This document shows, one piece after another, positions 7,924 to 18,366 of a DNA stretch of 55,046 nucleotides. The stretch lies in NCBI GenBank assembly GCA_016191995.1, contig JACPVA010000178.1:1-55046 (forward strand). Reading direction: 5' to 3'. How positions within the stretch are numbered: the stretch's first letter is position 1; each line of letters starts with the position of its first letter. Below the pieces are notes generated by a model. That model worked only from the letters and a program-made list of their open reading frames with translations, did no database searches and had not been told where the DNA came from. The position numbers and the translations under genes were made by a program. This DNA is from Burkholderiales bacterium. GTDB lineage: Bacteria; Pseudomonadota; Gammaproteobacteria; Burkholderiales; Burkholderiaceae_C.

Positions 7924-9447
7924 TCAGACCCCCGGCGGCACGCGGTCGGCCCAGGGCCGCGCGCGCTCGAGCTGGCCGGCGACCCGGAACAAGGTCGCCT
8001 CGTCGCCGAAGCGGCCGACCAGCTGCACGCCGATCGGCAGCCCCTGCGCATTCCAGTGCAGCGGGACCGACATCGCCGGCTGCCCGGTGACGTTGAACAG
8101 CGGCGTGAACGGGATGAAGTCGAAGCTGCGCTCGGCCAGCGGGCCGACCACCCCGAGCCGGTCGAGCAGCCAGCCAGCGCCGAGCATGTTGACCGCGCGC
8201 ATCGCGCGCAGCTCGGCCGCCTTCGGCTGCAGCGCCCCGATCGCCGGCGGCGGGCCGCCCAGCGTCGGCGTCAGCAGCAGGTCGTGGCGGGCGAAGAACG
8301 GCGCCAGCTTGCGCGACGCGAGCTGCAGGGTCTCGATCGCGGCGATATAACGCGGCGCGCTGATCGACCGCCCGAGCAGCCCGAGCGCATAGGTCGCGGG
8401 CTCGAAGTCCGCCGCGCGCGGCCGCGTGCCGGCGGCGGCGGCGACGACCTCGATCTGCGCCCGCGTCTGCGCCGCCAGCATCGTCACGAAGGCCTGCGAC
8501 CAGGCCTCGCGATCGACCGGCAGCGCCGTCTCCTCGACCTCGTGGCCGAGCGCGGCGAGCAGCTCGGCCGCATCGCGCATCGCCGCGATGCAGTCCGGGT
8601 GCACGTTGCGGCCGAAGTGCGGCTGCGCGCTGAAGGCGATACGCAGCCGCCCGGGCTCGGCCGTCACCTCGTCGACGAAGCGCCGTGCCTGCGGCGGCGC
8701 GGCGTAGGGGGCGCCGGCGTCGGCGCCGGCCACGGCGTCGAGCAGTGCCGCGCTGTCGCGCACGCTGCGCGTGATCGCATGCTCGATCACGAAGCCGGAC
8801 CACAGCTCGCCGAAGGCCGGCCCGGTCGGCACGCGGCCGCGGCTCGGCTTGAGCCCGAACAGGCCGCAGCACGATGCCGGGATCCGGATCGACCCGCCGC
8901 CGTCGCCGCCGCTGGCCATCGGCACGATGCGCGCGGCCACCGCCGCCGCCGAGCCGCCGCTGGAGCCGCCCGCGCTGCGGTCCAGCGCCCAGGGGTTGCG
9001 CGTCGGCCCGTACAGCGCCGGCTCGGTCACCGGCGTGAGCCCGAATTCGGGCGTGTTGGTGCGCGCGGCGATCACGAGCCCGGCGGCGCGCAGCCGGCGC
9101 ACCAGCTCGCTGTCCTGCGGCATCGGCAGGTTGGCCAGCAGCCGGTTGCCATGCCCGGTCGGCTCGCCGGCGATCGTCGCGATCAGATCCTTCAGAAGGT
9201 AGGGTACGCCGACGAAGGGCGCGGCCGCGGCCTGCCCGTCGCCGCGCGCCAGATCGGCGTCGATGCGCGCGGCCTCGGCGCGCGCGGCGGCATCGCGCCG
9301 GCGCACGATGGCACCGATCGCCGGATCCACCGCCTGCAGGCGCGCCAGCACGGCGTCGAGCAGCTCGGCCGCACCCAGCTCGCGCCGGCGCACCAGCTCG
9401 GCCAGGCCCAGGCCGTCGTGGCGGGCGTACTCTTCGAAACCGATCAT
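7924..9447 (-). CDS. Amidase (amidase-signature family)
   Basis: A 507-residue protein of full family length. The Ser-Ser-Lys triad is present: Lys in VPYLLKDLIA near residue 90, and the serines in the glycine/serine-rich block DRSAGGSSGGSAAAV near residues 150-165, with GGDGGGSIRIPAS following. Family members hydrolyse amide bonds of varied small molecules, and 6-aminohexanoate-cyclic-dimer hydrolase and GatA are relatives. No gatB or gatC lies nearby, so a role in tRNA amidation is unlikely. The ATG at 9447-9445 overlaps the start codon of the divergent gene. Confidence 0.9.
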   Translation of the reverse strand: MIGFEEYARHDGLGLAELVRRRELGAAELLDAVLARLQAVDPAIGAIVRRRDAAARAEAARIDADLARGDGQAAAAPFVGVPYLLKDLIATIAGEPTGHGNRLLANLPMPQDSELVRRLRAAGLVIAARTNTPEFGLTPVTEPALYGPTRNPWALDRSAGGSSGGSAAAVAARIVPMASGGDGGGSIRIPASCCGLFGLKPSRGRVPTGPAFGELWSGFVIEHAITRSVRDSAALLDAVAGADAGAPYAAPPQARRFVDEVTAEPGRLRIAFSAQPHFGRNVHPDCIAAMRDAAELLAALGHEVEETALPVDREAWSQAFVTMLAAQTRAQIEVVAAAAGTRPRAADFEPATYALGLLGRSISAPRYIAAIETLQLASRKLAPFFARHDLLLTPTLGGPPPAIGALQPKAAELRAMRAVNMLGAGWLLDRLGVVGPLAERSFDFIPFTPLFNVTGQPAMSVPLHWNAQGLPIGVQLVGRFGDEATLFRVAGQLERARPWADRVPPGV

Positions 9448-10723
9448 GCGCGAGGCCCCCGTCGTGTCCGCGAAGCGGCGCATTGTCGCCGCCGACGCGC
9501 CGCTGCCGGCGGTCGTTTTCGGCGCCTTCGACCGCCACAACCTCGGCGACCTGCTGCTCGCGCATGTCGCCCAGGCGCTGCTCGGCGATCGCGAGCTCGT
9601 CTTCGCCGGCCTCGCGGACCGCGACCTGCGGCCGCTCGGCGGCCATCGCGTGCACGCGCTGGCGGCGCTGGCCGCACGCTGGCGGCATGGCCCGGCGCTG
9701 CTCTGGCACGCCGGCGGCGAGCTGCTGGGCTGCCGCGCCTGGCAGGCGGCGCTGATGCTGATGGACCCGGCCGAGGCCCCCGCGGCCGCCGCCTACTGGC
9801 AGCGGCGCGCGGTCGCGCGCACAGCCTGGGCGCGGCGCATGCTCGGCACCGGCGCGCGCACGCCGTATGCGGTCGCGCGCGAGCGCTTCCCGGCGGCGGT
9901 GCGCATCGTCCACGCCGGCGTCGGCGGCGTCGCGTTGGCGCGCGCGCCGCAGCCGGTGCAGGCCGAGCTGCGCGCGACGCTGGGCAGCGCCGACGCGGTG
10001 GCGGTGCGCGATGAGAGGACGCTGGCGTGGATGCAGTCGCAGCGGATTGCGGCGCGGCTCGTCCCCGACCCCGCCGTGCTGGTCGGCGAGCTGTTCGGCC
10101 GCCGCATCGCCTGGCATGCGGCGCGCGGCGAGCCGGCGCGGCTGCGCGCGGCCTTTCCGCGCGGCTGGATCGTGCTGCAGTGCAGCGCGGACTTCGGCGA
10201 CGACGCGACGCTGGATACGCTCGCCGCCGCGCTCGCGCCCGCGGCCGCCGCGCACGGGCTGGGCATCGTGCCGTTCCTGGCCGGCACGGCACCGTGGCAC
10301 GACGATGCCGGCGTGCTGCGGCGCCTGGCCGCGCGCCTGGCAACGCGTGGCGTGCACCTCGTCGAGTCGCGGCAGCTCTGGGACCTGTGCGCGGTCGTCG
10401 CCGGGGCGCGCGCCTGCGTCGCGAGCAGCCTGCACGCGCGGCTGGTCGCCGCCGCACATGCGCGGCCACGCATCACGCTGGCGCCGCCGGCGCGCGAGGG
10501 CGCGCTCAAGCAGCGCGCGGTGATCGGCGCCTGGGATGCCGCGCCGCTGCCCGGCGCCCCGATGCCGGGCGTGGTCGGCGTGGGCGCGCTCGCCCCCGCG
10601 CTGGACGGTCTGCTCGCGCGCGACACGCCGCTGCGGCGCGCCGCCGACGCCGCTCGCGCGGCGGCACTGGCGGCGCGCTGCCGGCGCGACCTCGAGTCCT
10701 TGCTAACGGATGCCGACCGGTGA
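9446..10723 (+). CDS. Polysaccharide pyruvyl transferase-like protein
   Basis: A 425-residue protein if the ATG at 9446 is used; a GTG at 9464 is an alternative. GAFDRHNLGDLLLAHV near the start, LLWHAGGELLG, the region around VAVRDERT, and the C-terminal ASSLHARLVAA match the polysaccharide pyruvyl transferase / CsaB fold. Known members add ketal pyruvate to cell-surface sugars. No other glycan genes lie nearby, so the acceptor is unknown. Its start codon overlaps that of the divergent amidase, which leaves no room for an ordinary intergenic promoter. Confidence 0.75.
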   Translation: MREAPVVSAKRRIVAADAPLPAVVFGAFDRHNLGDLLLAHVAQALLGDRELVFAGLADRDLRPLGGHRVHALAALAARWRHGPALLWHAGGELLGCRAWQAALMLMDPAEAPAAAAYWQRRAVARTAWARRMLGTGARTPYAVARERFPAAVRIVHAGVGGVALARAPQPVQAELRATLGSADAVAVRDERTLAWMQSQRIAARLVPDPAVLVGELFGRRIAWHAARGEPARLRAAFPRGWIVLQCSADFGDDATLDTLAAALAPAAAAHGLGIVPFLAGTAPWHDDAGVLRRLAARLATRGVHLVESRQLWDLCAVVAGARACVASSLHARLVAAAHARPRITLAPPAREGALKQRAVIGAWDAAPLPGAPMPGVVGVGALAPALDGLLARDTPLRRAADAARAAALAARCRRDLESLLTDADR

Positions 10724-10773
10724 GACAGCCCCGCGCGCCTGGCGTTGCGCCGCGCCTGCCGCCGGCGCGCCGT

Positions 10774-11927
<1,154 letters not shown>

Positions 11928-11931
<4 letters not shown>

Positions 11932-13376
11932 GTGCGCGCTCCCACGCCGACGACGCTGTCGAAATAGCTCACCTCGTAGCGCGCCAGCGTCAGGTCCTCG
12001 GCCCAGAAGCCCGGCGCCAGCCCGGCCTTGCGCAGCAGCGCGGCGAGGAAGTCCTCGGCCTCGGGCAGTTGCGCCCAGACCTGCGGCAGGAAGGTCGCCC
12101 TGCGCCCGCGCCAGGCGAGCACGATGCCGTCGCGCCCCGGGCGCAGCGCGCGCGCCGCCGTGCGCGCGTCCGGCTGCCGCGGCAGCGGCTCGTGCGCGCC
12201 GAGCAGCGAGACCGACAGCGCGAGCCCCGGCCACTCGTGCGCCGCCAGCGGTGCGAAGCGCGGGTCGGCGAAGGCCGCCGCCTGCGCGTTGCGGCGCACG
12301 TCGACTTCCAGCGCTGCATCCGGTTCGAGCCGGCCGATACAACCGCGCAACCCGCCGCGCACATCCTTCAGCGTCACGAAGGTCGCTCCAGGAGCAGCCA
12401 GCGCCGGGTGCGCGGGTTCGTCGACCGCCCCCAGGCCGAGCCGGCCGGCGATCGCGTTGTGCGCGCGCGCCAGCAGCGCGCCGCCGAGCGCGTCGCGCCC
12501 GGCCGATGCGTGACCCTGGCCGCCGGCGCGCGCCGGATCGCCTGCAGCCTGCCCGGCGACGAAGGCGGCATAGCCGACGACGCGCCGCCGGTCGCCCGCG
12601 GTATCGCCCGAGTTGCACAGGTCGATGCGCCGCAGCGCCAGCGCGTGCCGGCGCACGGCGAGAAGCGCGCCGTTGAGCGCGCGCGCACCGCAGGCCTCGT
12701 CGGGCTGCAGGTCGGTCGCGCCGGCGGCGATGCGCCCGGCGGTGCGCGCATCCTGCGCCTGCGCCCCGGCATATGGCAGATAGTGCGACAGGTCGCTGCT
12801 GATGACGACGAGCGTCTCGTCGCCGCCCCACAGCCGCTCCAGCACCTCGGCGACCTCGTCGGCACCGGCCTGGCCGACGACCAGCGGGACGATCGTGAAG
12901 CCCGCGCCGAGCACCTGCTGCAGGAAGGGCAGCTGGACCTCGATCGAGTGCTCCTCGGCGTGCGCCGCGGCGCTGGTCGTCACCTGCGGCAGGTCGGCCA
13001 GCGCCGCGCGCGCCGGCGCATCGACGGCGATGCGGCCGAGCGGGGTCTCGAAGGTCTCGTGGGCCGGCAATGCGAGCCCGCGCAGGGCCAGGCGATGGGC
13101 CGGGCCGAGCACGACGACGCGCCGGATCGCCGCGGCGTGCGGGCGCAGCCGGGCATAGGCCTGCCCGGCGACCGCGCCCGAATAGACATAACCCGCGTGC
13201 GGCACGACGAGCAACTTGGGCCGCGCCGGGATCGGAGCGCCCGCGACCTCGCCAGCGCCGACCGGGCCGGCACGCAGGCAGGCGTCCACCTCGGCGCGCA
13301 GCGCCTTGGCGTCGCGCGGGTAGAACATCCCGGCCACCGCGGCCGGGCGCGCCGTCGCTGTCGCATGCATCGTCAT
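11928..13376 (-). CDS. Memo-AMMECR1 fusion protein (AmmeMemoRadiSam B and A)
   Basis: A 482-residue two-domain protein. Residues of about 10-280 form a Memo domain, with LLVVPHAGYVYSG, VVVLGPAHR, HAEEHSIEVQLPFLQ and VISSDLSHYL carrying the metal-ligand His residues. Residues of about 300-480 form an AMMECR1 domain with the signature FVTLKDVRGGLRGCIG. The start is at ATG 13376 or 13370; an AGGAGG site at 13381-13386 precedes both and fits the second slightly better by spacing. The third component, the radical SAM enzyme, follows with an ATGA overlap. Memo relates to ring-cleavage dioxygenases, and human MEMO1 and AMMECR1 are homologues. Confidence 0.92.
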
Positions 13377-13695
13377 CGTTCCTCCTCGCAAGGTCGGGCC
13401 GGAATCCGGCCGCGCGGCCGGCCGCGGCAAGGCCGAGCGATCCAGCCACGCAGCGCCCCGCGCGCCCAGGCCCGACGGGCACTCCGCGCGGCGCGGCCGC
13501 AGCGATCCTCGTCCACCATCGGGCCCACCGCTCGTACTTTGGGGGCGCGGCCGGCCGCACGCAAGAGCGCGGCGCGTGCAAATCTCGACCCCCCTGAATG
13601 GGGTGGGTCGATATACTCGGGCGCCGTTTCCACGGCGACCGTGCCCGCCGTCGACCCTGCGGGCGGTGCAGCCACCATCCGAGACGACTGGATCC
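13377..13695. promoter_or_regulatory. Divergent intergenic region with candidate -10 box and operator-like inverted repeat
   Basis: 319 bp between the Memo-AMMECR1 gene and the TPR gene, with no convincing reading frame. A good -10 box, TATACT, lies at 13612-13617 pointing to the TPR gene; no clear -35 is seen. Just before it, 13585-13611 holds an inverted repeat with 7-base arms TCGACCC and GGGTCGA, a plausible operator. The rest is GC-rich without recognisable elements. Confidence 0.4.
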
Positions 13696-14892
13696 ATGCC
13701 AAGCAAGTTCCCGCCGCCCGCGCGAAACCTCCTGCGCGCCGTCGCGATCGCGGCCGCGCTCGTCGGCGCGATGACCTGCGCCGCCGCGCAACGCGGCGTC
13801 GATCCCCAGCTCGAGGCGCACCTGAAGGACAAGCGCTGGGCCGAGGCGCTGGCGCTGGTCGAGCGCCGGTTGCGCGACAAGCCCGACGACGTCGAACTGC
13901 AGATGCAGGCTGGCGCGCTGCTGGCGACGCTGAACCGCAGCAACGAGGCGCTGGCGGTATTCCGGCGCGTCGCCGAAAAGCACCCGGACCAGCCCGCGGC
14001 GCACAACAACATGGCCGTCATCCTGGCCGCCAGCGGCCGCTACGACGAGGCGCGCGAGGCGCTGGAGAAGGCCCTGCGCACGCACCCGGCGTATTCCACT
14101 GCGCACGAGAACCTCGGCGACCTGTATACGCACCTGGCCGGCGAGGCCTACAAGCGCGCGCTGCAGTTCGACACCGAGGGCAAGACCGCACGCCCGAAGC
14201 TGGCGATGATCAGCGAGCTGACCGCGCTCGTCAGCGCGGCGCCGGCGGGTAGCGGGCTGGCCGCCGACGCGTCGGCGGCCAAGGCGACGGCGCCGGCCCA
14301 GGTCGCCCAGGCTGGCGCCACGCCGGCGCAGGTGGCGCAGTCCGGCGCCACGGCGCCGAAACCCGCGCCTGCAACCGCAGCCCCGGCCGCCGCAGCGCCG
14401 GCGCCATCCGCGACACCGTCGCCCGCCCCGGCGGCCAAGCCTGCGCCGACGCCGCCGAGCGCGTCCAGGCCCGAGCCGGAACCTGCGCCCAAGCCCGCGG
14501 CCACCCCGGCGCAACCGCCGGCCGCGGCCGCCTCGCCCGCGCCGACGCCACCGGCGAACGCCGCCGCCGAAGTTCGCAGCGCGCTGCAGTCCTGGGCCCG
14601 TGCCTGGTCCGCGCGCGATATGAAGGGCTATGTCGCCGCCTATACGCCCGCATTCAAGGGCAGCCAGCCGACACGTGCGGCCTGGGTCGCGCAGCGGCGT
14701 TCGGTGATCGAGCCGCGGCGCAGCATCCAGGTCGACCTGTCGGATATCGCCGTCGCGATCGACGGCGACCGCGCCGAGGCCAGTTTCCGGCAGTCCTACC
14801 AGTCCGACGGCCGCTCGATCGTCTCGCGCAAGACGATCTCGCTGCGCCGCGTCGACGGTCGCTGGCTGATCAGCGACGAGCCCGGGCGGTGA
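13696..14892 (+). CDS. TPR protein with C-terminal Cds6-like (NTF2-fold) domain
   Basis: A 398-residue exported protein. A signal peptide occupies about residues 1-33, cut near AAAQ. About residues 38-170 form tetratricopeptide repeats (for example AAHNNMAVILAASGRYDEA). About residues 175-295 are a low-complexity Ala/Pro/Lys linker. The last 105 residues form an NTF2-like domain (AYTPAFKGSQPTRAAW, RRVDGRWLISDE) of the type linked to L,D-transpeptidases. The stop overlaps the GTG start of the L,D-transpeptidase gene, so the two are coupled. I infer a periplasmic scaffold or partner for that enzyme. Confidence 0.8.
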   Translation: MPSKFPPPARNLLRAVAIAAALVGAMTCAAAQRGVDPQLEAHLKDKRWAEALALVERRLRDKPDDVELQMQAGALLATLNRSNEALAVFRRVAEKHPDQPAAHNNMAVILAASGRYDEAREALEKALRTHPAYSTAHENLGDLYTHLAGEAYKRALQFDTEGKTARPKLAMISELTALVSAAPAGSGLAADASAAKATAPAQVAQAGATPAQVAQSGATAPKPAPATAAPAAAAPAPSATPSPAPAAKPAPTPPSASRPEPEPAPKPAATPAQPPAAAASPAPTPPANAAAEVRSALQSWARAWSARDMKGYVAAYTPAFKGSQPTRAAWVAQRRSVIEPRRSIQVDLSDIAVAIDGDRAEASFRQSYQSDGRSIVSRKTISLRRVDGRWLISDEPGR

Positions 14893-16259
14893 ACCTGACG
14901 CTGCAGCCCCCGGACGCCGTGGCGAACGGCCCACTGCGGCCTTCGCGCTGGTTCTGGGTCGGGGTCGTCGTCGTCGTCACCGCGTGCAGTGCGGCGCTGG
15001 TGCCGCTGCGCGACGGCGCCGTGGCGCCCCCCGCGGCCCGGGGCGACGGCGACGTGGCGCCGGTCATCGCCTCCGCGCCGGCGGCAGGCGCAGCCGACGA
15101 CGGGCTGCCGTTCACCGACCCGCGCAGCGCGCGATCGCCCGAGGAGCGGCTCGTCGCGGCCTATGCCGCCCTGGCGCGCGGCCTGGGTCGCAGCGCGCTG
15201 GCGCAGGCCGAGGCGCTGGTGCGCGACGAGCCGCATTTCGCGCTCGCGCAGATGCTCAAGAGCGACCTGCTGGCGGCCCGCGCCGGCCTGCCGAGCGCAT
15301 TCGGCGCCGAGCTGCAGCTCGACACCAGCGCGATCGAGGTCGACGACCCGGCCCGGCTGGCGCTGCGCGGCGAGGCCAGGCAGCGGCTGGCGGCGCTGCT
15401 CGATCGCCCGCCGCAGGACAGGATTCCTTCCGGGATGCTCCAGCTCGCGCCGTGGATCCGGCACGCGGTCGCCGTCGACGCGTCGCGCTCGCGGCTGTAT
15501 CTGTTCGCCAACGGGCCCGAGGGGCCGAGGCTGGTGTCGGACAGCTACATCTCGGTCGGCAAGGCGGGTGTGGCCAAGCGCATCGAGGGCGACCAGCGCA
15601 CGCCGCTGGGCGTGTACTGGATCACCTCGGCGCTCGACGCGACGCGGCTCGACGACCGCTTCGGTGCGGCGGCGCTGCGCATCAACTACCCGAACGCGTG
15701 GGATCGCATGGCCGGCCGCACCGGCAGCGGGCTTTACCTGCACGGCGTGCCTCGGCGCACGCTGTCGCGCCCGCCGCTGGAGACCGACGGCTGCGTCGCG
15801 ATGGCCAACGACGATATCGCGCAGCTGCTGGCGACGCTCGATGTCGACGCCACCCCGGTCGTCATCGCCGAGCAGCTGCGCTGGTCGACGCCGGCCGAGA
15901 TCGCGCAGGCCGCGGCCGAGTTCCGCCCCGCCTTCGAGGCCTGGGACGATGCGCGCCGGCATGCCGACCAGCGCGACCTCGCGCGCTGGTACCTTGCCGA
16001 TTCGACGCGCCCGCCGGCCGACGCGATCGACACTCGGCCGACGCTGGACGCGAGCTTCGTCGCCTGGCACGGCGAGTCCGTGCCGATCATGGTCGTCACG
16101 ACGCGCCGCGCCGCGCCGGTGGCCGGGGCCGATCCGGACGTCTACCGCCAGTACTGGGTGCAACGCCGCGGCCGCTGGCGCATCGCCTTCGACGGCCCGG
16201 TGCAGGTCAGCGGGCGCGCGCTGGCGGCTCTTCGCCCGGGCTGGTCCGGGCAGCCCTGA
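14889..16259 (+). CDS. L,D-transpeptidase (YkuD domain) with N-terminal anchor
   Basis: A 456-residue protein starting at a GTG inside GTGA, overlapping the previous stop. One membrane segment lies near residues 17-37. The catalytic YkuD domain (about 190-320) has the His in LYLHGVPRR and the Cys in ETDGCVAMAND. The residue before GC is Asp where classical enzymes have His, a variant I believe is usual in this proteobacterial subgroup. The C-terminal 100 residues resemble the NTF2-like tail of the upstream TPR protein (YRQYWVQRRGRWRIAFDG). Such enzymes make 3-3 crosslinks or attach or release proteins at meso-diaminopimelate; which of these applies is not readable here. Confidence 0.87.
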   Translation: MNLTLQPPDAVANGPLRPSRWFWVGVVVVVTACSAALVPLRDGAVAPPAARGDGDVAPVIASAPAAGAADDGLPFTDPRSARSPEERLVAAYAALARGLGRSALAQAEALVRDEPHFALAQMLKSDLLAARAGLPSAFGAELQLDTSAIEVDDPARLALRGEARQRLAALLDRPPQDRIPSGMLQLAPWIRHAVAVDASRSRLYLFANGPEGPRLVSDSYISVGKAGVAKRIEGDQRTPLGVYWITSALDATRLDDRFGAAALRINYPNAWDRMAGRTGSGLYLHGVPRRTLSRPPLETDGCVAMANDDIAQLLATLDVDATPVVIAEQLRWSTPAEIAQAAAEFRPAFEAWDDARRHADQRDLARWYLADSTRPPADAIDTRPTLDASFVAWHGESVPIMVVTTRRAAPVAGADPDVYRQYWVQRRGRWRIAFDGPVQVSGRALAALRPGWSGQP

Positions 16260-16344
16260 ACGCCCCGCCGGGCAGGCCCGGCGTCGCGCCCGCGCCGCCG
16301 TCCCGCCGCCTGCCGCACGCGCCCGACTCGCCACCGACGCCCCG

Positions 16345-18366
16345 ATGGCCGAAACGCTCAACCCCGCCCAGCTGCGCGCCGTGCACCACCTGCGCGGGCC
16401 CTGCCTCGTGCTGGCCGGCGCCGGGTCGGGCAAGACGCGCGTGATCGCGCACAAGATCGTCCGGCTGCTGCAGCATGGGCTCGAACCGTCGCAGATCGCG
16501 GCCATCACCTTCACCAACAAGGCAGCACAGGAGATGCGCGAACGCGCGCGCGCGCTGGCCGGGCCGAAGTCGGCGCGCGAGCTGCTCGTGGCGACCTTCC
16601 ACGCGCTCGGCGTGCGCATGCTGCGCGAGGACGGCGAGCGCATCGGCCTGAAGCCCAGCTTCTCGATCCTCGACGCCGACGACGTGCTCGGGCTGCTGCG
16701 CGAGGCCGGCGGCTGCAGCGACAACGCGCGCGCGCGGCGCTGGCAGTGGGCGATCAGCCGCTGGAAGAACCAGGGGCTGGATGCCGACGGCGCTGCGGCC
16801 GCCGCGACCGACGCCGACGAGCAGCAGGCCGCGCGGCTGATGCGGCAATACCAGGATCGGCTCGCGGCCTACCAGGCGGTCGACTTCGACGACCTGATCA
16901 CGCTGCCGCTGGCGCTGCTGCGGCGCGACGCCGTCGCGCGCGCGAAGTGGCGCCAGCGCCTGCACCACGTCCTCGTCGACGAGGTCCAGGATACCAACGC
17001 GGTGCAGTACGCGCTGCTGCGCGAGCTCGTCGGCGAGCGCGCGATGTTCACCGCCGTCGGCGACGACGACCAGAGCATCTACGGCTGGCGCGGCGCGACG
17101 CTGGACAACCTGAAGCGCCTGGGCGAGGACTTCCCGGCCCTGCAGGTCATCCCGCTGGAGCAGAACTACCGCTCGACCGGGCATATCCTGCGCGCCGCCA
17201 ACGCCGTCATCGCGAACAACCCCAAGCTGTTCGACAAGACGCTGTGGAGCGAGCTCGGCGACGGCGAGCCGGTGCGCGTCGTCGAGTGCGACGGCGAGGA
17301 GCACGAGGCCGAGCGCGCGGTGGCGCGCATCCAGGCGCTGCGCGCCGCCGGCGCGGCCGCGAGGCTCGCGGACTTCGCGATCCTGTACCGCGCCAACCAC
17401 CAGTCGCGCGCCTTCGAGCACAAGCTGCGCGCGGCGCAGATCCCGTACAAGGTCTCGGGCGGGCAGAGCTTCTTCGACCGCGCCGAGATCAAGGACCTGG
17501 TCGCCTGGCTGCGGCTGCTCGTCAACGAGGACGACGACCCGGCATTTCTGCGCGCGGCGACGACGCCGCGGCGCGGCATCGGCCACCAGACCCTGGCCAC
17601 GCTCGGCGAGTTCGCCGCCCGGCGCCGCTGCAGCCTGTTCGCGGCCCTCGCCGCCCACAGCCTGCCGTCGGTGCTCGCGCCGCGCGCGATCGCCAGCCTG
17701 CACGCCTTCGGCCGCGAGCTCGGCGATCTGGCCGAACGGGCGCGCCAGGCCGAGGGCGCCGAGGCGGCACGCGCGCTGCTGCTGGCGTGGCTGGCCGAGA
17801 TCGGCTACGAGCAGCACCTGCACGACGGCGCCGACAGCGAGGCGCTGGCCGCCGCGCGCTGGGCCAACGTGCTCGACTTCGTCGACTGGATCGCGCGCCG
17901 CTGCGAGGCCGACGACGACGCCGGGCGCGGGCGCGGCAACGTGCTGCAGGTGGCGCAGACGATCAACGTCATCCTCAGCCTGGCCGAGCGCGGCGACGAC
18001 GCCGACGTCGTCACGCTGTCGACGCTGCACGCGGCCAAGGGGCTGGAATGGCCGCATGTCGTGCTCGCCGGTGTCGTCGAGGGGTTGCTGCCGTTTCGCG
18101 CCGACGGCGAGGCGCTGAGCGCCGAGCGGCTGCACGAGGAGCGGCGGCTGATGTATGTCGGTATCACGCGCGCGCAGCGCACGCTGCTCGTCAGCACGCT
18201 GCGCCGGCGCAAGCGCGGGCGCGAGACGGTGCCGGCGCAGCCGAGCCGCTTCGTCGCCGAGATGAAGCTCGATGCCGCCGCGGTCAAGGACGACCCGCGC
18301 GAGCGCCTCAAGCGGCTGCGCGCCGAGCTCGCCGCGCGTGCGCAGCCGCTGGAGGCGACGCCGTGA
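16345..18366 (+). CDS. rep: ATP-dependent DNA helicase Rep
   Basis: A 673-residue UvrD/Rep family helicase of standard Rep length. Walker A is AGAGSGKT at residues 24-31; motif Ia is ITFTNKAAQEM; motif II is VDEVQDTN; motif III is GDDDQSIYGWRGA; motif IV is LEQNYRS; motif V is TLHAAKGLEW; motif VI is VGITRAQRT. Rep moves 3' to 5' on single strands and clears proteins ahead of the replisome. The start ATG at 16345 sits 85 bp after the L,D-transpeptidase stop. Its 3' end overlaps the GTG start of the next gene. Confidence 0.95.
   Translation: MAETLNPAQLRAVHHLRGPCLVLAGAGSGKTRVIAHKIVRLLQHGLEPSQIAAITFTNKAAQEMRERARALAGPKSARELLVATFHALGVRMLREDGERIGLKPSFSILDADDVLGLLREAGGCSDNARARRWQWAISRWKNQGLDADGAAAAATDADEQQAARLMRQYQDRLAAYQAVDFDDLITLPLALLRRDAVARAKWRQRLHHVLVDEVQDTNAVQYALLRELVGERAMFTAVGDDDQSIYGWRGATLDNLKRLGEDFPALQVIPLEQNYRSTGHILRAANAVIANNPKLFDKTLWSELGDGEPVRVVECDGEEHEAERAVARIQALRAAGAAARLADFAILYRANHQSRAFEHKLRAAQIPYKVSGGQSFFDRAEIKDLVAWLRLLVNEDDDPAFLRAATTPRRGIGHQTLATLGEFAARRRCSLFAALAAHSLPSVLAPRAIASLHAFGRELGDLAERARQAEGAEAARALLLAWLAEIGYEQHLHDGADSEALAAARWANVLDFVDWIARRCEADDDAGRGRGNVLQVAQTINVILSLAERGDDADVVTLSTLHAAKGLEWPHVVLAGVVEGLLPFRADGEALSAERLHEERRLMYVGITRAQRTLLVSTLRRRKRGRETVPAQPSRFVAEMKLDAAAVKDDPRERLKRLRAELAARAQPLEATP

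Noticed and set aside
8056-10014. Long plus-strand frame antisense to the amidase
   Set aside because: Arg/Ala-rich shadow frame; the minus strand carries all amidase motifs.
13377-14934. Very long minus-strand open frame continuing upstream of the AMMECR1 fusion
   Set aside because: High G+C keeps antisense frames open; the region is the reverse of the TPR gene and is low-complexity Gly/Arg.
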